Source: Myxococcales bacterium (GTDB taxonomy: Bacteria; Myxococcota_A; Polyangia; Polyangiales; Polyangiaceae). From it: a stretch of 64,000 nt of DNA. The stretch is from NCBI GenBank assembly GCA_004193285.1, contig SECP01000035.1, positions 1-64,000 of the forward strand. Reading direction: 5' to 3'. Position numbers and translations under genes: made by a program. Below, piece by piece: positions 8,305 to 20,088 of this stretch. Below the pieces are notes generated by a model. That model did not search any database. It saw only the letters and a program-made list of their open reading frames with translations, and was not told the DNA's origin. Within the stretch, counting starts at the first letter, position 1, and every line of letters starts with the position of its first letter.

Positions 8305-10914
8305 TTACTTCTTCACCCAGCGTTCCAGCTTCGAGAGCGCGCTCGCCACGTTTGGTTTCGCGTCGTCGAATTCGATCCATGGATCGTCGATCTCTGCCGT
8401 TCGCGTCGGCACGGACACGATCGTGAAACGCGAGGGATCGAGCCCCGCGTGCAGCTCCTCCCAAGCCAGTGGAGTGGAGACGGTCGCGCCGGGATGCGCT
8501 CGCACCGAATACGGCGCGACGATGGTGCGCGACGTTCCGGTCTGACCGGTGTCGACGTACATGCGGTCCCCGCGCTTGTCGATCTTGCGCTCCATGGTCG
8601 CGATCTGTGAATGCTGCGCGGTAACGATGCGGCCGATGAGCTCCACCAACAGCTTGGCCGCCTCGAACGGGATGCCAGTGCCGAGCGGGATGAGCACGTG
8701 AAGCCCGCGCTGACCGGACGTCTTCGGAAACCCTGGCAGCCCCGCGTCGTCCAGCACTTCTTTCAAGGTCAGGCCGACCTTCACCGCGTCCGAGAATTCG
8801 CGGTCACCCAAGTCGAAGTCGATGGTGATGAAGTCGCAGGTGCCGAGCGACTGCTCACGGCACGCGAGCACGTGCAGCGGGATGCAACCGAGCTGAGCGA
8901 GGTAGACGAGCCCGTCCACGTCGTCGACCAGAAATACGTTCTTGGGCGTACGGTCCACCTCGTCCGTATCCGAGATGTCCAGCCGGCGCATCCAGCTCGG
9001 CGTGCCCTCCGGTACGTTCCACTGATAGAAGCTCTTACCCGCGATGCCGTCGGGGTGGCGCACGAGCACCAGCGGGCGGCCCTTCAAGAAGGGCAGCATG
9101 CGCGACGAGATGCTCGCGTAGTAACTGCAGAGGTCCGCTTTGGTGTAGCCGGACTCGGGCCAGAACACCTTGTCCGGGTTGGTGATGATGACGCGGCCGG
9201 TACCCAGCGAAACCACGCTCCCCGCCTCCGGCTCGCTGATGGGCGCCGGGGGCGACGCGTGGCAGTCTTTGGGAGCCACGTCAGGGCGAAGCCCCAAGAA
9301 CACCGGCGCGCGCAGCCGCCCGTCTTCCGTGAAGCCCAGGTAGCGGACTTGCACGACCAGCTCCGGCCGCGTCCAGCGCGCCTGCTCCGTGCCCGGATCT
9401 TCTGGAGCGGCGCCGTGCCCCGGGTACTCCTGTTGCTCCAGCTTGGGCAGCTCGTCACGCAGCAGGCGCAGGGTGGAGTCGGATAGTCCACTGCCCACCC
9501 GGCCGCGGTACTGGAGCTGCCCGCGCACGTAGGCGCCCAGGCACAAAGCCCCCAAGCTCTTGCGGGATCCGGCACCCGGCACGTGACCGACCACGACGAA
9601 GTCGTCGTCCCGCTCGCACTTGAGCTTGACCCAATCGGTCGTTCGTCGCGGGCCGACCCGGTACGGCGAGAGCTTACGCTTCGCCACCACGCCTTCGAGC
9701 CGCTCACGCCGGCAAAACTCGTGCAGCGCCGTACCGTCGTCCTCGATGTGGTCCAGAACGCGCACGAGGCCGCGCCCGCGCACGAGCTGGGAGAGGATTC
9801 GCTTGCGCTCCAGCAGCGGCAGCCCAGTGAGGTCACGCCCGCCCAGCGCGAGGAGGTCGAATACCAAGTAGACGACCGGCACCTGCGCGCGAGCCTGCTC
9901 GATGTCCAGCGGCTTTTGGGCGTGGATGCGGGGCGCGAGCTTCTCGAAGCTCGGCTTGCCCTCGGCGTCGAAGGTCACGATCTCGCCGTCCAGGAGCGCG
10001 TCCTCCGCGGGCAGAAGTGACACCGCGCGCGCCACCTCCGAATAGCTGGCGGTAGCGGCGCGGCCGTTGCGGTAGCGCAGCGCCACCTGCGGTCCGCGCT
10101 TGTCGGCTACGATCCGCACGCCGTCTAGCTTCAGCTCGTAGAGCCGCTCGGGGTCGCTGAGCGAGGCGCCTTCTAGGGCGCACAACATCGGCTGCAGGCC
10201 ATTGGCCGTGATCGCGCGGCGCGGCGCCTGCTCTACCAGCCGTAAAATCTCCGCGCCCACCTCGGGCTTACGGAAGTTCTCTTCCCCCGTGAGCCCGGAG
10301 AGCACGCCGCGGGGCTGGCTCGTCACGATGTCTTCGTCTTTGGCGTAGGCGTCCTGCTTCTTGATCAGGAGCCAGTCGCTCTGCTGGCCCTCTCCCACCT
10401 CGAGCTTGCTCTTGCTGCGACCGGTCCGGACGAGGGCGTAGGTGCCGCGCAGCTTGAAGCCGGAGAGCTCGAACTTGAGATCACCGCGCTCGATGCCCTC
10501 CTCGGCCGAGGTCTCCAAATAGCGGATCCTCCCCGTATCCCACACGATCATCGAGCCTGCGCCGTAGTTGCCGGCGGGAATGACGGCCTCGAAGTCCAGG
10601 TACTCCAAAGGGTGATTTTCGGTATGGACCGCGAGCCGCTTGTCGAGCGGCTTCAAGCTCGGGCCGCGGGGCACCGCAAAGCTCTGGAGCGTGCCGCCGC
10701 ACTCGATGCGTAGATCGTAATGTTCTCGCCGCGCTTGGTGCAGGTGCACGACGAAGCGCCCGCTGCGCGTGGCGCGGGAGCTGCCCTTTCGTTCAGCACT
10801 GAACGGCTCCGTGGTCTGCGCAGGGTCGCGCTTGCTCCGGTACCGCTTGAGCTCGCTCGGATCCCGGCCACTTTGGCCAGTCCCGCCAGGAGATTCACCC
10901 GAACTTTTCTTCAA
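8305..10914 (-). CDS. ligD: ATP-dependent DNA ligase D (LigD): phosphoesterase-ligase-polymerase
   Basis: An 869-residue LigD with all three modules. The 3'-phosphoesterase domain (about 50-195) contains HLHQARREHYDLRIE and AGNYGAG. The nucleotidyltransferase domain has the adenylation lysine in ELKLDGVRI (K262) and later ligase motifs such as DGEIV and GVVAKR. The archaeo-eukaryotic primase-like polymerase domain (about 575-869) has NPDKVFWP, the metal-binding IDFDLG and the SGQRGLHV strand. The order PE-Lig-Pol is that of Pseudomonas LigD. With Ku it repairs double-strand breaks by end joining in the cytoplasm. The start is TTG, supported by AAGGAG six bases upstream. ku is divergent 28 bp away. 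Confidence 0.96.
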   Translation of the reverse strand: MKKSSGESPGGTGQSGRDPSELKRYRSKRDPAQTTEPFSAERKGSSRATRSGRFVVHLHQARREHYDLRIECGGTLQSFAVPRGPSLKPLDKRLAVHTENHPLEYLDFEAVIPAGNYGAGSMIVWDTGRIRYLETSAEEGIERGDLKFELSGFKLRGTYALVRTGRSKSKLEVGEGQQSDWLLIKKQDAYAKDEDIVTSQPRGVLSGLTGEENFRKPEVGAEILRLVEQAPRRAITANGLQPMLCALEGASLSDPERLYELKLDGVRIVADKRGPQVALRYRNGRAATASYSEVARAVSLLPAEDALLDGEIVTFDAEGKPSFEKLAPRIHAQKPLDIEQARAQVPVVYLVFDLLALGGRDLTGLPLLERKRILSQLVRGRGLVRVLDHIEDDGTALHEFCRRERLEGVVAKRKLSPYRVGPRRTTDWVKLKCERDDDFVVVGHVPGAGSRKSLGALCLGAYVRGQLQYRGRVGSGLSDSTLRLLRDELPKLEQQEYPGHGAAPEDPGTEQARWTRPELVVQVRYLGFTEDGRLRAPVFLGLRPDVAPKDCHASPPAPISEPEAGSVVSLGTGRVIITNPDKVFWPESGYTKADLCSYYASISSRMLPFLKGRPLVLVRHPDGIAGKSFYQWNVPEGTPSWMRRLDISDTDEVDRTPKNVFLVDDVDGLVYLAQLGCIPLHVLACREQSLGTCDFITIDFDLGDREFSDAVKVGLTLKEVLDDAGLPGFPKTSGQRGLHVLIPLGTGIPFEAAKLLVELIGRIVTAQHSQIATMERKIDKRGDRMYVDTGQTGTSRTIVAPYSVRAHPGATVSTPLAWEELHAGLDPSRFTIVSVPTRTAEIDDPWIEFDDAKPNVASALSKLERWVKK

Positions 10915-10920
10915 TTGGTG

Positions 10921-10926
10921 CTCCTT
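10921..10926 (-). promoter_or_regulatory. Shine-Dalgarno site that fixes the TTG start of ligD
   Basis: AAGGAG on the minus strand lies 6 bases before the TTG at 10914. This strong site sits inside the 28-bp gap shared with ku and makes the rare start codon credible. Confidence 0.65.
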
Positions 10927-10942
10927 CCGCTAGCATAGCGCC

Positions 10943-11812
10943 ATGCCCGCACGCGCCGTCCTTTCCGGCACGATTTCCTTCGGTTTGGTGTCGATCCCGG
11001 TCAAGTTCTTCACCTCCGCTTCCTCGGAGCAAGTGAGCTTCAACATGCTGCACAAGAAGTGCGGCGGCCGCCTCAAGATGCAGTTCGTCTGCCCGACCGA
11101 CAACGAGGTCGTCGAGCGCTCGGACACCGTGAAGGGCTACGAGTACGCCAAGGGCCAGTACGTGCAGTTCACGGAAGAGGAGCTGAAGGCGATGGAGGCC
11201 GAGCGCGGCGGCTCCATCGAAATCACGGAGTTCGTGCCGGTCACCAGCGTCGACTTCATTCAGGTCGAAAAGAGCTACTACCTCGGTCCAGACAAGGGCG
11301 GCGACAAGGCTTATCGCTTGCTCGGCGAGGCCATGACCGCCAAGGGCCGCGTCGCGGTCGGCCGGTGGTCGGCGCGCGGCAAGGAGCAAGTCGTCCTCGT
11401 CCGTCCTTACGGCAAAGACGGCCTCGTCATCCACCAGCTTTATTACTCGAACGAGGTGCGTGCCTTCAGCGAGATAGATACCGGCGCCACCTTCAGCTTC
11501 AGCGACAAAGAGCGGGAGCTCGCGGAGAAGCTCATCGAAGAGCTGGGCACGGACTCGTTCGACGCCACCAAGTACGTGGACTCGTACAGCGAACGAGTGA
11601 AGGCCGCGGTAGACCAGAAAGTCGCGGGCCAAGAGATCACGATCGCCCCCGAAGCCCCCAAGGCGCAGATCATCGATCTTTTCGAGGCTCTCAAGAAGAG
11701 CTTGGCGGACGTACAGGAAAAAGGCGGCCCTCTCGCCGGTCCGAAAAAGGCAGAGCCGGTCGCGGAAGAAGCCGCTCCCGTCAAAAAGCCGCGCGCCAAA
11801 AAAGCGCAGTAG
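10943..11812 (+). CDS. ku: Ku protein, DNA end-binding, non-homologous end joining
   Basis: A 289-residue bacterial Ku homodimer subunit. The core matches the family: SGTISFGLVSIPVKF at 8-22, HKKCGG, the EITEFVP segment, YYLGPDKGGDKAY and the RYVDSYSE-like C-terminal helix (here TKYVDSYSER). A short lysine-rich tail (KKPRAKKA) follows, as in Ku proteins whose tail contacts DNA. Ku rings load on broken DNA ends and recruit LigD, which is encoded divergently 28 bp away. No Shine-Dalgarno precedes the ATG; TAGCAT at 10931-10936 could be a -10 element placing transcription start on the ATG, i.e. a leaderless message (inference). Confidence 0.96.
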   Translation: MPARAVLSGTISFGLVSIPVKFFTSASSEQVSFNMLHKKCGGRLKMQFVCPTDNEVVERSDTVKGYEYAKGQYVQFTEEELKAMEAERGGSIEITEFVPVTSVDFIQVEKSYYLGPDKGGDKAYRLLGEAMTAKGRVAVGRWSARGKEQVVLVRPYGKDGLVIHQLYYSNEVRAFSEIDTGATFSFSDKERELAEKLIEELGTDSFDATKYVDSYSERVKAAVDQKVAGQEITIAPEAPKAQIIDLFEALKKSLADVQEKGGPLAGPKKAEPVAEEAAPVKKPRAKKAQ

Positions 11813-11919
11813 CCCTTGCTCCCCGCTCGCGGCGCAGCGGCGCGACTCGGGCGGACAGCGGCAGTTTCTTGGCCCACCGCCCGGCGCCGACTTAAGTCAC
11901 CTGGGCAAGGAGGCTCGTC

Positions 11920-12384
11920 ATGAAGGCTCGTCCCGCAACCCTGGTCGTCATCGAGTTCGGCGCCAGCTGGCCGCGCTGGCTCAATCCGAGCGGCGATCGT
12001 GGAGATCTGGCAGTGGTGGCGCAGCACTATGCGGGCCCGCCTACGGATCTGATCACGCAGGTGGCGATGCGCGTGACCCGTCTGCAGACGCGAGGCTGGC
12101 AGCTCACTTCGATGGTGCTCGTCTCGAACGGGCGCGCGGACGCGCCCACGGCGGCAGCGCGCTCCATCTTGGCCCGCGGCTTACTCGCGCACCTCGCCAG
12201 CTCTGGTGGCGGTAGCTTCGTGCTCAGCGTCGACAGCTTCTTGGGTCGCCGCGCCGAGCACAACGTGGCGAGCCTCGTGGCCGCGCTCGAGCCCATCGCG
12301 CTGAGCAGCCGAGTCGAGCTGCGCTCCGAATACTGCGGCACTCAGACGCCGGAGTTGCCGCTCGCCGTAACCCTGACGGCCTGA
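11920..12384 (+). CDS. Conserved hypothetical protein
   Basis: A 154-residue protein with a strong AAGGAGG ribosome-binding site (11907-11913) six bases before the ATG, so it is probably well translated. The sequence alternates hydrophobic strands (TLVVIEFGAS, LTSMVLVSNG, GSFVLSVDSF) with helices, compatible with a small alpha/beta Rossmann-like fold. There is no signal peptide or membrane segment. No named family or catalytic motif was recognised. It lies between ku and mutS2 on the same strand; a role in DNA repair is only suggested by position. Confidence 0.75.
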   Translation: MKARPATLVVIEFGASWPRWLNPSGDRGDLAVVAQHYAGPPTDLITQVAMRVTRLQTRGWQLTSMVLVSNGRADAPTAAARSILARGLLAHLASSGGGSFVLSVDSFLGRRAEHNVASLVAALEPIALSSRVELRSEYCGTQTPELPLAVTLTA

Positions 12385-12407
12385 AAAAACGGTGCTATGG
12401 CGGCCGC

Positions 12408-14828
12408 GTGCCTTCGGACGCGGCCCCCACCGATTTGCCACCAGAGCTCGACGCGGAGACGTGCGTGGCGCTGGAGTGGCCGGCGCTCCTCGCGGCCATC
12501 GCCGGCAATTGCACGAGCAGCTCTGGTAAAGCGCGCGCTCTCGGACTGCGGCCCGAGCCCGAGATAGAGGCTGCGCGCGCCCGAAACCGCGTCGTGGGCG
12601 AGCTGCTGGACTGTGACAGGCTGGGCCTCGCGCCGATCGCGCGCGCCTTTCCGGACGTAGCTCCTGCGCTGGAGCGCGCGGTCAAAGGCGGCGTCGCGAG
12701 CGCCGCGGAGCTGTGGCAGGTCCGGGAGCTTCTCGCGGTCGCGGCGCACCTGCGCGTCTTCGCGCGGGGCCGGCGCGACACTCACCCAGCCCTGTCCGCC
12801 GCCGTGGACTCGCCTACGGAGCTGGCGGGGCTGGAGGAAGAGCTGACTCAAGCGCTCGAGCCCGACGGCACCGTCGCGGATCGCGCGTCTCCCGCGCTGT
12901 CGCGCGCCCGCAAGCGGTCACGCGAGCTCCGCGAGGACCTCAAGCGGCAGCTGGGGCGATTGCTCGAAAAGCACGCGGACGTCGTGCAATCCGACTATTA
13001 CACCGAGCGCGAGGGCCGCTACGTCCTCCCGGTGCGCTCGGACGCCCACTTGCGGGTACCCGGCATCGTGCTGGGGTCGAGCGCCTCGGGGGCTACCCTC
13101 TTCGTGGAGCCGCAAGAGCTCACCGGGCTGGGCAACGAGCTGCGCATCCAGGAGGCGGAGGCCCTGCGCGAAGCCGCGAAGGTGCTGGGAGTGCTGTCCG
13201 GTTACGTGGCGAGCGACGCGCTCCACGTGCGCGCCGCGCAGCGCGCCTGCGAAGAGGCGGACTTGCTCGGCGCGCTCGCGCGGTTCGCACGCCAGACGCG
13301 CGCGATCGTGCTCCCGCTCGAGCCGGAAGCGCGAATGGACTTGCGGCAATCGAGGCACCCGCTGCTCGCGCTTGCGCCCTACGAAGTCGTCGCGAACGAC
13401 ATCGCCATCGAAGCGGAACGAGCCCTCGTCATCTCCGGTCCCAACGCCGGCGGTAAAACCGTCGCTCTCAAGACGCTGGGCCTCGCGGCGTGGATGGCGC
13501 GCGCCGGTATCCCTCTGCCCGTCGCGGAAGAGTCCCGCATTGGCTGGTTCGACACCGTGCTGGCGGACATCGGGGACGAGCAGAGCATCGCCCGGTCGCT
13601 ATCCACCTTCAGCGCCCACGTGCAGCGCCTGTGCTCGCTTTTGGAGCGCGCGTCTCCGCGCAGCTTGATCTTGCTGGACGAGCTCGCCTCCGGCACGGAT
13701 CCGGAAGAGGGCGCGGCGCTCGCAACCGCGGTGCTGGAAGAGCTGACGGCACGAGGCGCCGCGGTAGCAGTCACGACTCACTACGAAAAGTTGAAAGAAC
13801 AAGCGGCCCACGCCACACGTCTGCACAACGCTTCTGTCAGCTACGACTTCGAGCGCATGGCGCCCACGTTCAGGTTGACCATGGGCGTGCCGGGCGCGTC
13901 CAGCGCTCTCACCGTCGCGACGCGGCACGGCTTGCCGGAGAGCGTCGTCGCGCGCGCCAAGGCGCTCCTTCCCGAGCAGTCGCGGGAAAGAGAGCGCGCC
14001 GTCGAGCGGCTGGAGCGGGCTCGGCAAGGTTTCGAACAAGAGCGAGCCGCGCTGCAGCGCGAGAAAGAGGCGCTGGAGGAGCTGCGCAGCGCGGAGAGCT
14101 CGCAGCGTGACGAAGCACGCGGCGAGCTGGAGGCGGAGGTCGAGCGCGAGACGGTGGCGCTCCGCCAAAACGTATCCAAGATCCGCGCGGAGCTGCTCGC
14201 CGCGCGCGAACGGCTGAAGCGAGAAGGGCACGATCCCAAGGTGCTGCGCAGCATCGAGCGGGACCTTGGGCGCGCCGCCCAGCATGTCTCACTCGGTGGC
14301 TCGCTGTTGCCCGTGAAGGAGGCGCCGGCGGCACCCGCCGCGGCGGTGGTGCCGCGCTTCAGCTTCAAGCCGGGAGAGCACGTACGCGTGAAGTCGACCG
14401 GCCTGATGGCCTCCATCGTGGATGTGGACGGCGACAAGCTTCGGCTCCAAGTAGGGTCCATAAAATTAATTTTACGTGCGGAGGACGTAGAGCCCGCGCA
14501 GGCGCCACGCCCGCAGAAGACGTCGCGGGCGCGGCCCGCGTCCAAGCTCGCGGCCGTTGCGCTGCCCACCGCCGTCCGCGCCAGCGCCAACACCCTTGAT
14601 TTGCGCGGAGAACGCGTGGACGACGCGCTATCCAAGGTAGACGCGTTCGTGGACCGGCTGCTCAACGTCGGCGAACCGCTAGGCTTCGTTCTGCACGGGC
14701 ACGGCACCGGCGCGCTCAAGTCCGCGGTGCGCTCTCATCTCTCGGCTTCCAGCTGCATTGAACGCTCGGAGGCAGCTGACTCGGAATCTGGCGGGGACGC
14801 ATTCACGATCTTCTGGTTGCGGTGGTAG
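12408..14828 (+). CDS. mutS2: Endonuclease MutS2
   Basis: An 806-residue protein from GTG with MutS2 architecture. A helical core/clamp region is followed by the ABC-type ATPase with Walker A GPNAGGKT (about 344-351), Walker B LILLDELASGTDPEEG and the TTHYEKLK switch. A long charged coiled coil (about 520-640) precedes the C-terminal Smr nuclease domain with LDLRGERV and HGHGTGAL. It lacks the MutS mismatch-recognition domain, as MutS2 does. Known members act on branched DNA or on collided ribosomes in the cytoplasm. Five consecutive A/T-only codons at 14460-14474 are out of keeping with the rest of the gene. Confidence 0.95.
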   Translation: MPSDAAPTDLPPELDAETCVALEWPALLAAIAGNCTSSSGKARALGLRPEPEIEAARARNRVVGELLDCDRLGLAPIARAFPDVAPALERAVKGGVASAAELWQVRELLAVAAHLRVFARGRRDTHPALSAAVDSPTELAGLEEELTQALEPDGTVADRASPALSRARKRSRELREDLKRQLGRLLEKHADVVQSDYYTEREGRYVLPVRSDAHLRVPGIVLGSSASGATLFVEPQELTGLGNELRIQEAEALREAAKVLGVLSGYVASDALHVRAAQRACEEADLLGALARFARQTRAIVLPLEPEARMDLRQSRHPLLALAPYEVVANDIAIEAERALVISGPNAGGKTVALKTLGLAAWMARAGIPLPVAEESRIGWFDTVLADIGDEQSIARSLSTFSAHVQRLCSLLERASPRSLILLDELASGTDPEEGAALATAVLEELTARGAAVAVTTHYEKLKEQAAHATRLHNASVSYDFERMAPTFRLTMGVPGASSALTVATRHGLPESVVARAKALLPEQSRERERAVERLERARQGFEQERAALQREKEALEELRSAESSQRDEARGELEAEVERETVALRQNVSKIRAELLAARERLKREGHDPKVLRSIERDLGRAAQHVSLGGSLLPVKEAPAAPAAAVVPRFSFKPGEHVRVKSTGLMASIVDVDGDKLRLQVGSIKLILRAEDVEPAQAPRPQKTSRARPASKLAAVALPTAVRASANTLDLRGERVDDALSKVDAFVDRLLNVGEPLGFVLHGHGTGALKSAVRSHLSASSCIERSEAADSESGGDAFTIFWLRW

Positions 14829-14847
14829 GGTCCGCTCACCACAACCT

Positions 14848-16839
14848 ATGTCGGTCCCCGAATCCACGAGCTCGTTGAAGCTCCCGACGGCGGCCCAGAA
14901 GGCGAGCCCGAGCGCTCCCGGCCACGCCGCTCCTCCGTCTTCGCCGTCCTCGTCCACGGCCGCGCCCAGCCCGGGGCACGGCGACGGTAGCGCACGCTAT
15001 CGGCTCAAGTTGGCGCTCGCAGCGCTCGGCGTCGTCTACGGAGACATCGGGACGAGCCCGCTGTACGCGATGCGCGAGTGCTTCAACGAGGAGCACGGCA
15101 TCGCGATGACGCCGCACAACGTGATGGGCGTCCTGTCGCTGATTTTTTGGGCGCTCACGCTCATCGTATCGCTCAAGTACGTCGCCTACGTGCTGCGCGC
15201 CGACAACAAGGGTGAAGGCGGCATTCTGGCGCTCATGGCGCTGGCCAGCGCCCCCGTCAAAGGGCGCCCGGTGTATCCCGTTCTCATCGCGCTCGGCGTC
15301 TTCGGCGCGGCCCTGCTCTACGGAGACGGCGTGATCACTCCCGCCATCTCCGTGCTCTCTGCGGTGGAAGGCTTGGAGATCGCCGCCCCCGGCCTCTCGC
15401 ACCTCGTGACGCCGCTCACGATCGTGATCCTGATCGGTCTGTTCGCGATTCAGAAGCACGGCACCGCCGGGCTCGGCAAGATCTTCGGCCCCATCACCTT
15501 GCTGTGGTTCGGGTCCCTGTTCGGCTTCGGCGCTTACCGCATGGTGGAGCATCCGGGCGTGCTCGCGTCCGTCAACCCGCTCTATGCGGCGCACTTCTTG
15601 ACGGAAAACGGCGTTAAAGGCCTGCTCGTGCTCGGCTCGGTGGTGCTCGTCGTCACCGGCGGTGAGGCTCTTTACGCGGATCTCGGGCACTTCGGGCGGA
15701 AGCCGATTCGCTTGGCTTGGTACGCGGTGGTGATGCCGGCGCTGCTCATGAACTACTTCGGGCAAGGCGCGCTGCTCATCAAACATCCGGAGGCGGTGGA
15801 GAATCCGTTCTTCCGCATGGTGCCCAGCTTCGCCCTGTACCCGATGGTGGTGCTTTCCACCGCCGCTACCGTGATCGCCAGCCAGGCGCTCATCTCCGGC
15901 GTCTATTCGCTCACCTCGCAAGGGACGATGCTCGGTCTGCTCCCTCGCGTGAGCATCAAGCATACCTCCGCCCACGAGCGCGGGCAGATCTACGTCCCTT
16001 TCGTCAACTACGCGCTCATGCTGGCCACGATTGGGCTGGTGCTGGGCTTCAAGAGCTCCAGCAACTTGGCGGCCGCGTACGGCATCGCGGTGACCCTGAC
16101 GATGGTCATCACGACGGTGCTGGCGTACTTCCTCGTGCGCAACGTTTGGGGCTGGGGAATGCCGAAGGCAGCCGCCGTTTCCCTGCTGTTTTTGGCGCCA
16201 GAAGTCGTGTTCATGGGCGCCAACGCGATCAAGATCGAGCACGGCGGCTGGTTCCCGCTCGTGGTGGGGGCGGCCATCTTCGCGATGATGTTCAGCTGGA
16301 AACGTGGGCGTGAGATCCTCGCCCAACGCTTTCGCGAGCAACTGCTTCCGCTCACTGATTTCTTCGACTTGATGCGGGTGGACATCCCTGCCCGCGTGCC
16401 CGGTACCGCCGTGTTCATGGTCAGCTCGCGGGACGGCACGCCGCCGGCGATGTTGCACAACTTCATGCACAACCGCGTCGTGCATCAGCACATCGTGCTG
16501 CTTACCGTGGTCACCAGCACCTCCGCGCGTGTGGCGGAAGAGGACCGCTTCACCCTGGAGCAGCTGGAGCATGGGTTCGTGCGGGTCGTCGGGCGCTACG
16601 GGTTCATGGAGCAGCCGGACGCCCCACGTCTCCTCTTGGACGCGCGCGTGATAAGCTCGGTAGAGCACGTCACCTTCTTCCTCGGCCGCGAGAACTTGAT
16701 CGCGACGCAGCACCCCGGGATGGCGCGCTGGCGCGTGAGCTTGTTTGCGTTCCTGACGCGTAACGCGCAGCCCGCGACGAAGTTCTTCAACATCCCTCCG
16801 GACCGCGTGTTCGAAATCGGCGCGCAAATAGAGCTGTAG
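14848..16839 (+). CDS. kup: Low-affinity potassium transport protein Kup
   Basis: A 663-residue KUP/HAK/KT family transporter. After a 45-residue Ser/Pro/Ala-rich leader come about twelve transmembrane helices with the family signatures GVVYGDIGTSPLYA (first helix), DNKGEGGILALMAL, LYGDGVITPAISVLSAVEG, GGEALYADLGHFG and NYFGQGALL. A cytoplasmic C-terminal domain of about 170 residues follows. Kup proteins import K+ with protons across the inner membrane. ATG at 14848 was chosen because the upstream in-frame start would overlap mutS2 by 71 bases. Bases 16840-17124 after it show no gene. Confidence 0.94.
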   Translation: MSVPESTSSLKLPTAAQKASPSAPGHAAPPSSPSSSTAAPSPGHGDGSARYRLKLALAALGVVYGDIGTSPLYAMRECFNEEHGIAMTPHNVMGVLSLIFWALTLIVSLKYVAYVLRADNKGEGGILALMALASAPVKGRPVYPVLIALGVFGAALLYGDGVITPAISVLSAVEGLEIAAPGLSHLVTPLTIVILIGLFAIQKHGTAGLGKIFGPITLLWFGSLFGFGAYRMVEHPGVLASVNPLYAAHFLTENGVKGLLVLGSVVLVVTGGEALYADLGHFGRKPIRLAWYAVVMPALLMNYFGQGALLIKHPEAVENPFFRMVPSFALYPMVVLSTAATVIASQALISGVYSLTSQGTMLGLLPRVSIKHTSAHERGQIYVPFVNYALMLATIGLVLGFKSSSNLAAAYGIAVTLTMVITTVLAYFLVRNVWGWGMPKAAAVSLLFLAPEVVFMGANAIKIEHGGWFPLVVGAAIFAMMFSWKRGREILAQRFREQLLPLTDFFDLMRVDIPARVPGTAVFMVSSRDGTPPAMLHNFMHNRVVHQHIVLLTVVTSTSARVAEEDRFTLEQLEHGFVRVVGRYGFMEQPDAPRLLLDARVISSVEHVTFFLGRENLIATQHPGMARWRVSLFAFLTRNAQPATKFFNIPPDRVFEIGAQIEL

Positions 16840-17124
16840 CGCTGGGCGCCAGAGTCGTTCGAAGCCGCCTCGGTGTCGCCCGCGAGCACGCGCGAGCTAG
16901 CCGCGTGCCGCGCCAGCGGGGTTCGAGGCGTCCGCAAGGCGCGCCGGTAGCATCGGCAAGCCGCTGAAGCGGGCGGTCCGCCTGGGGGAGGGCCGCGCAG
17001 CCTGCAATTGAGACCGAGGGGCCGCGGCGCGCCCGCCGAGCGCGACGGCGACGAGGTAGGTGCAGCACTTCTTTTACGACGAGGGCTTGCAAAGTTGCCG
17101 CGGCGCCTTACCCTCCACGGCGCT

Positions 17125-17349
17125 ATGGAGCTAAGCGGTTACGGCCCGGCCATCCCCCTCTTCCTCGCGTTGGCCTTTCAAGGTTGGGTCACCTACCGCG
17201 TCGCCCGTACCCGGGTGTTCGAGCGCCCGCAGAAGCTGAACCAGGCCAAGCTGATCTGGCTGCTGCCCGTCCTTGGCGCGGTCATGGTCTTTTCCGTCCT
17301 CCATCAAGAAGAGCGCGCGGAGCAAAACGGCCCGCAGCTTCGGCTCTGA
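17125..17349 (+). CDS. Small two-helix membrane protein
   Basis: A 74-residue ORF with hydrophobic segments at about 8-27 (IPLFLALAFQGWVTY) and 44-63 (LIWLLPVLGAVMVFSVL), joined by a basic loop, and a charged tail. The second half faintly resembles the N-terminal membrane segment of PLDc_N-type small proteins, but this is weak. No Shine-Dalgarno site is visible before the ATG. The flanking stretches 16840-17124 and 17350-17612 contain nothing else recognisable. Low to moderate confidence that it is expressed. Confidence 0.45.
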   Translation: MELSGYGPAIPLFLALAFQGWVTYRVARTRVFERPQKLNQAKLIWLLPVLGAVMVFSVLHQEERAEQNGPQLRL

Positions 17350-17612
17350 CGCTCGTTTCTCGCGTCTAGGTCTCCGTGGGGTGGGGCTGACGATTGTGCG
17401 CGCGCCCGCTGCTAGCGCTGCGGCGAAAAATCACAGCCGTGCCGCTCCAGTAACTGCGTGAAACTCGCGCGGAATTGCCCTGGCTTGAGCCTGCCGATCG
17501 CGGCGTGCTAGTAGCGGCGGTTGCTCTGCATTAGAGCATTCGGGCCCTAGCGTGTGGGCCACACCCAGCGGGTTCATCAAGGGAGAGCCCGCTTCATCGA
17601 GGAGCTAGCATC

Positions 17613-20087
<2,475 letters not shown>

Positions 20088-20088
20088 G

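Noticed and set aside
8305..10914. LigD as two genes or a horizontally gained fragment
   Set aside because: One continuous frame with all three domains and composition like its neighbours.
14836..16827. 663-codon open frame antisense to kup
   Set aside because: Charged, low-hydrophobic translation mirrors the membrane protein on the other strand; typical antisense artefact of GC-rich codon use.
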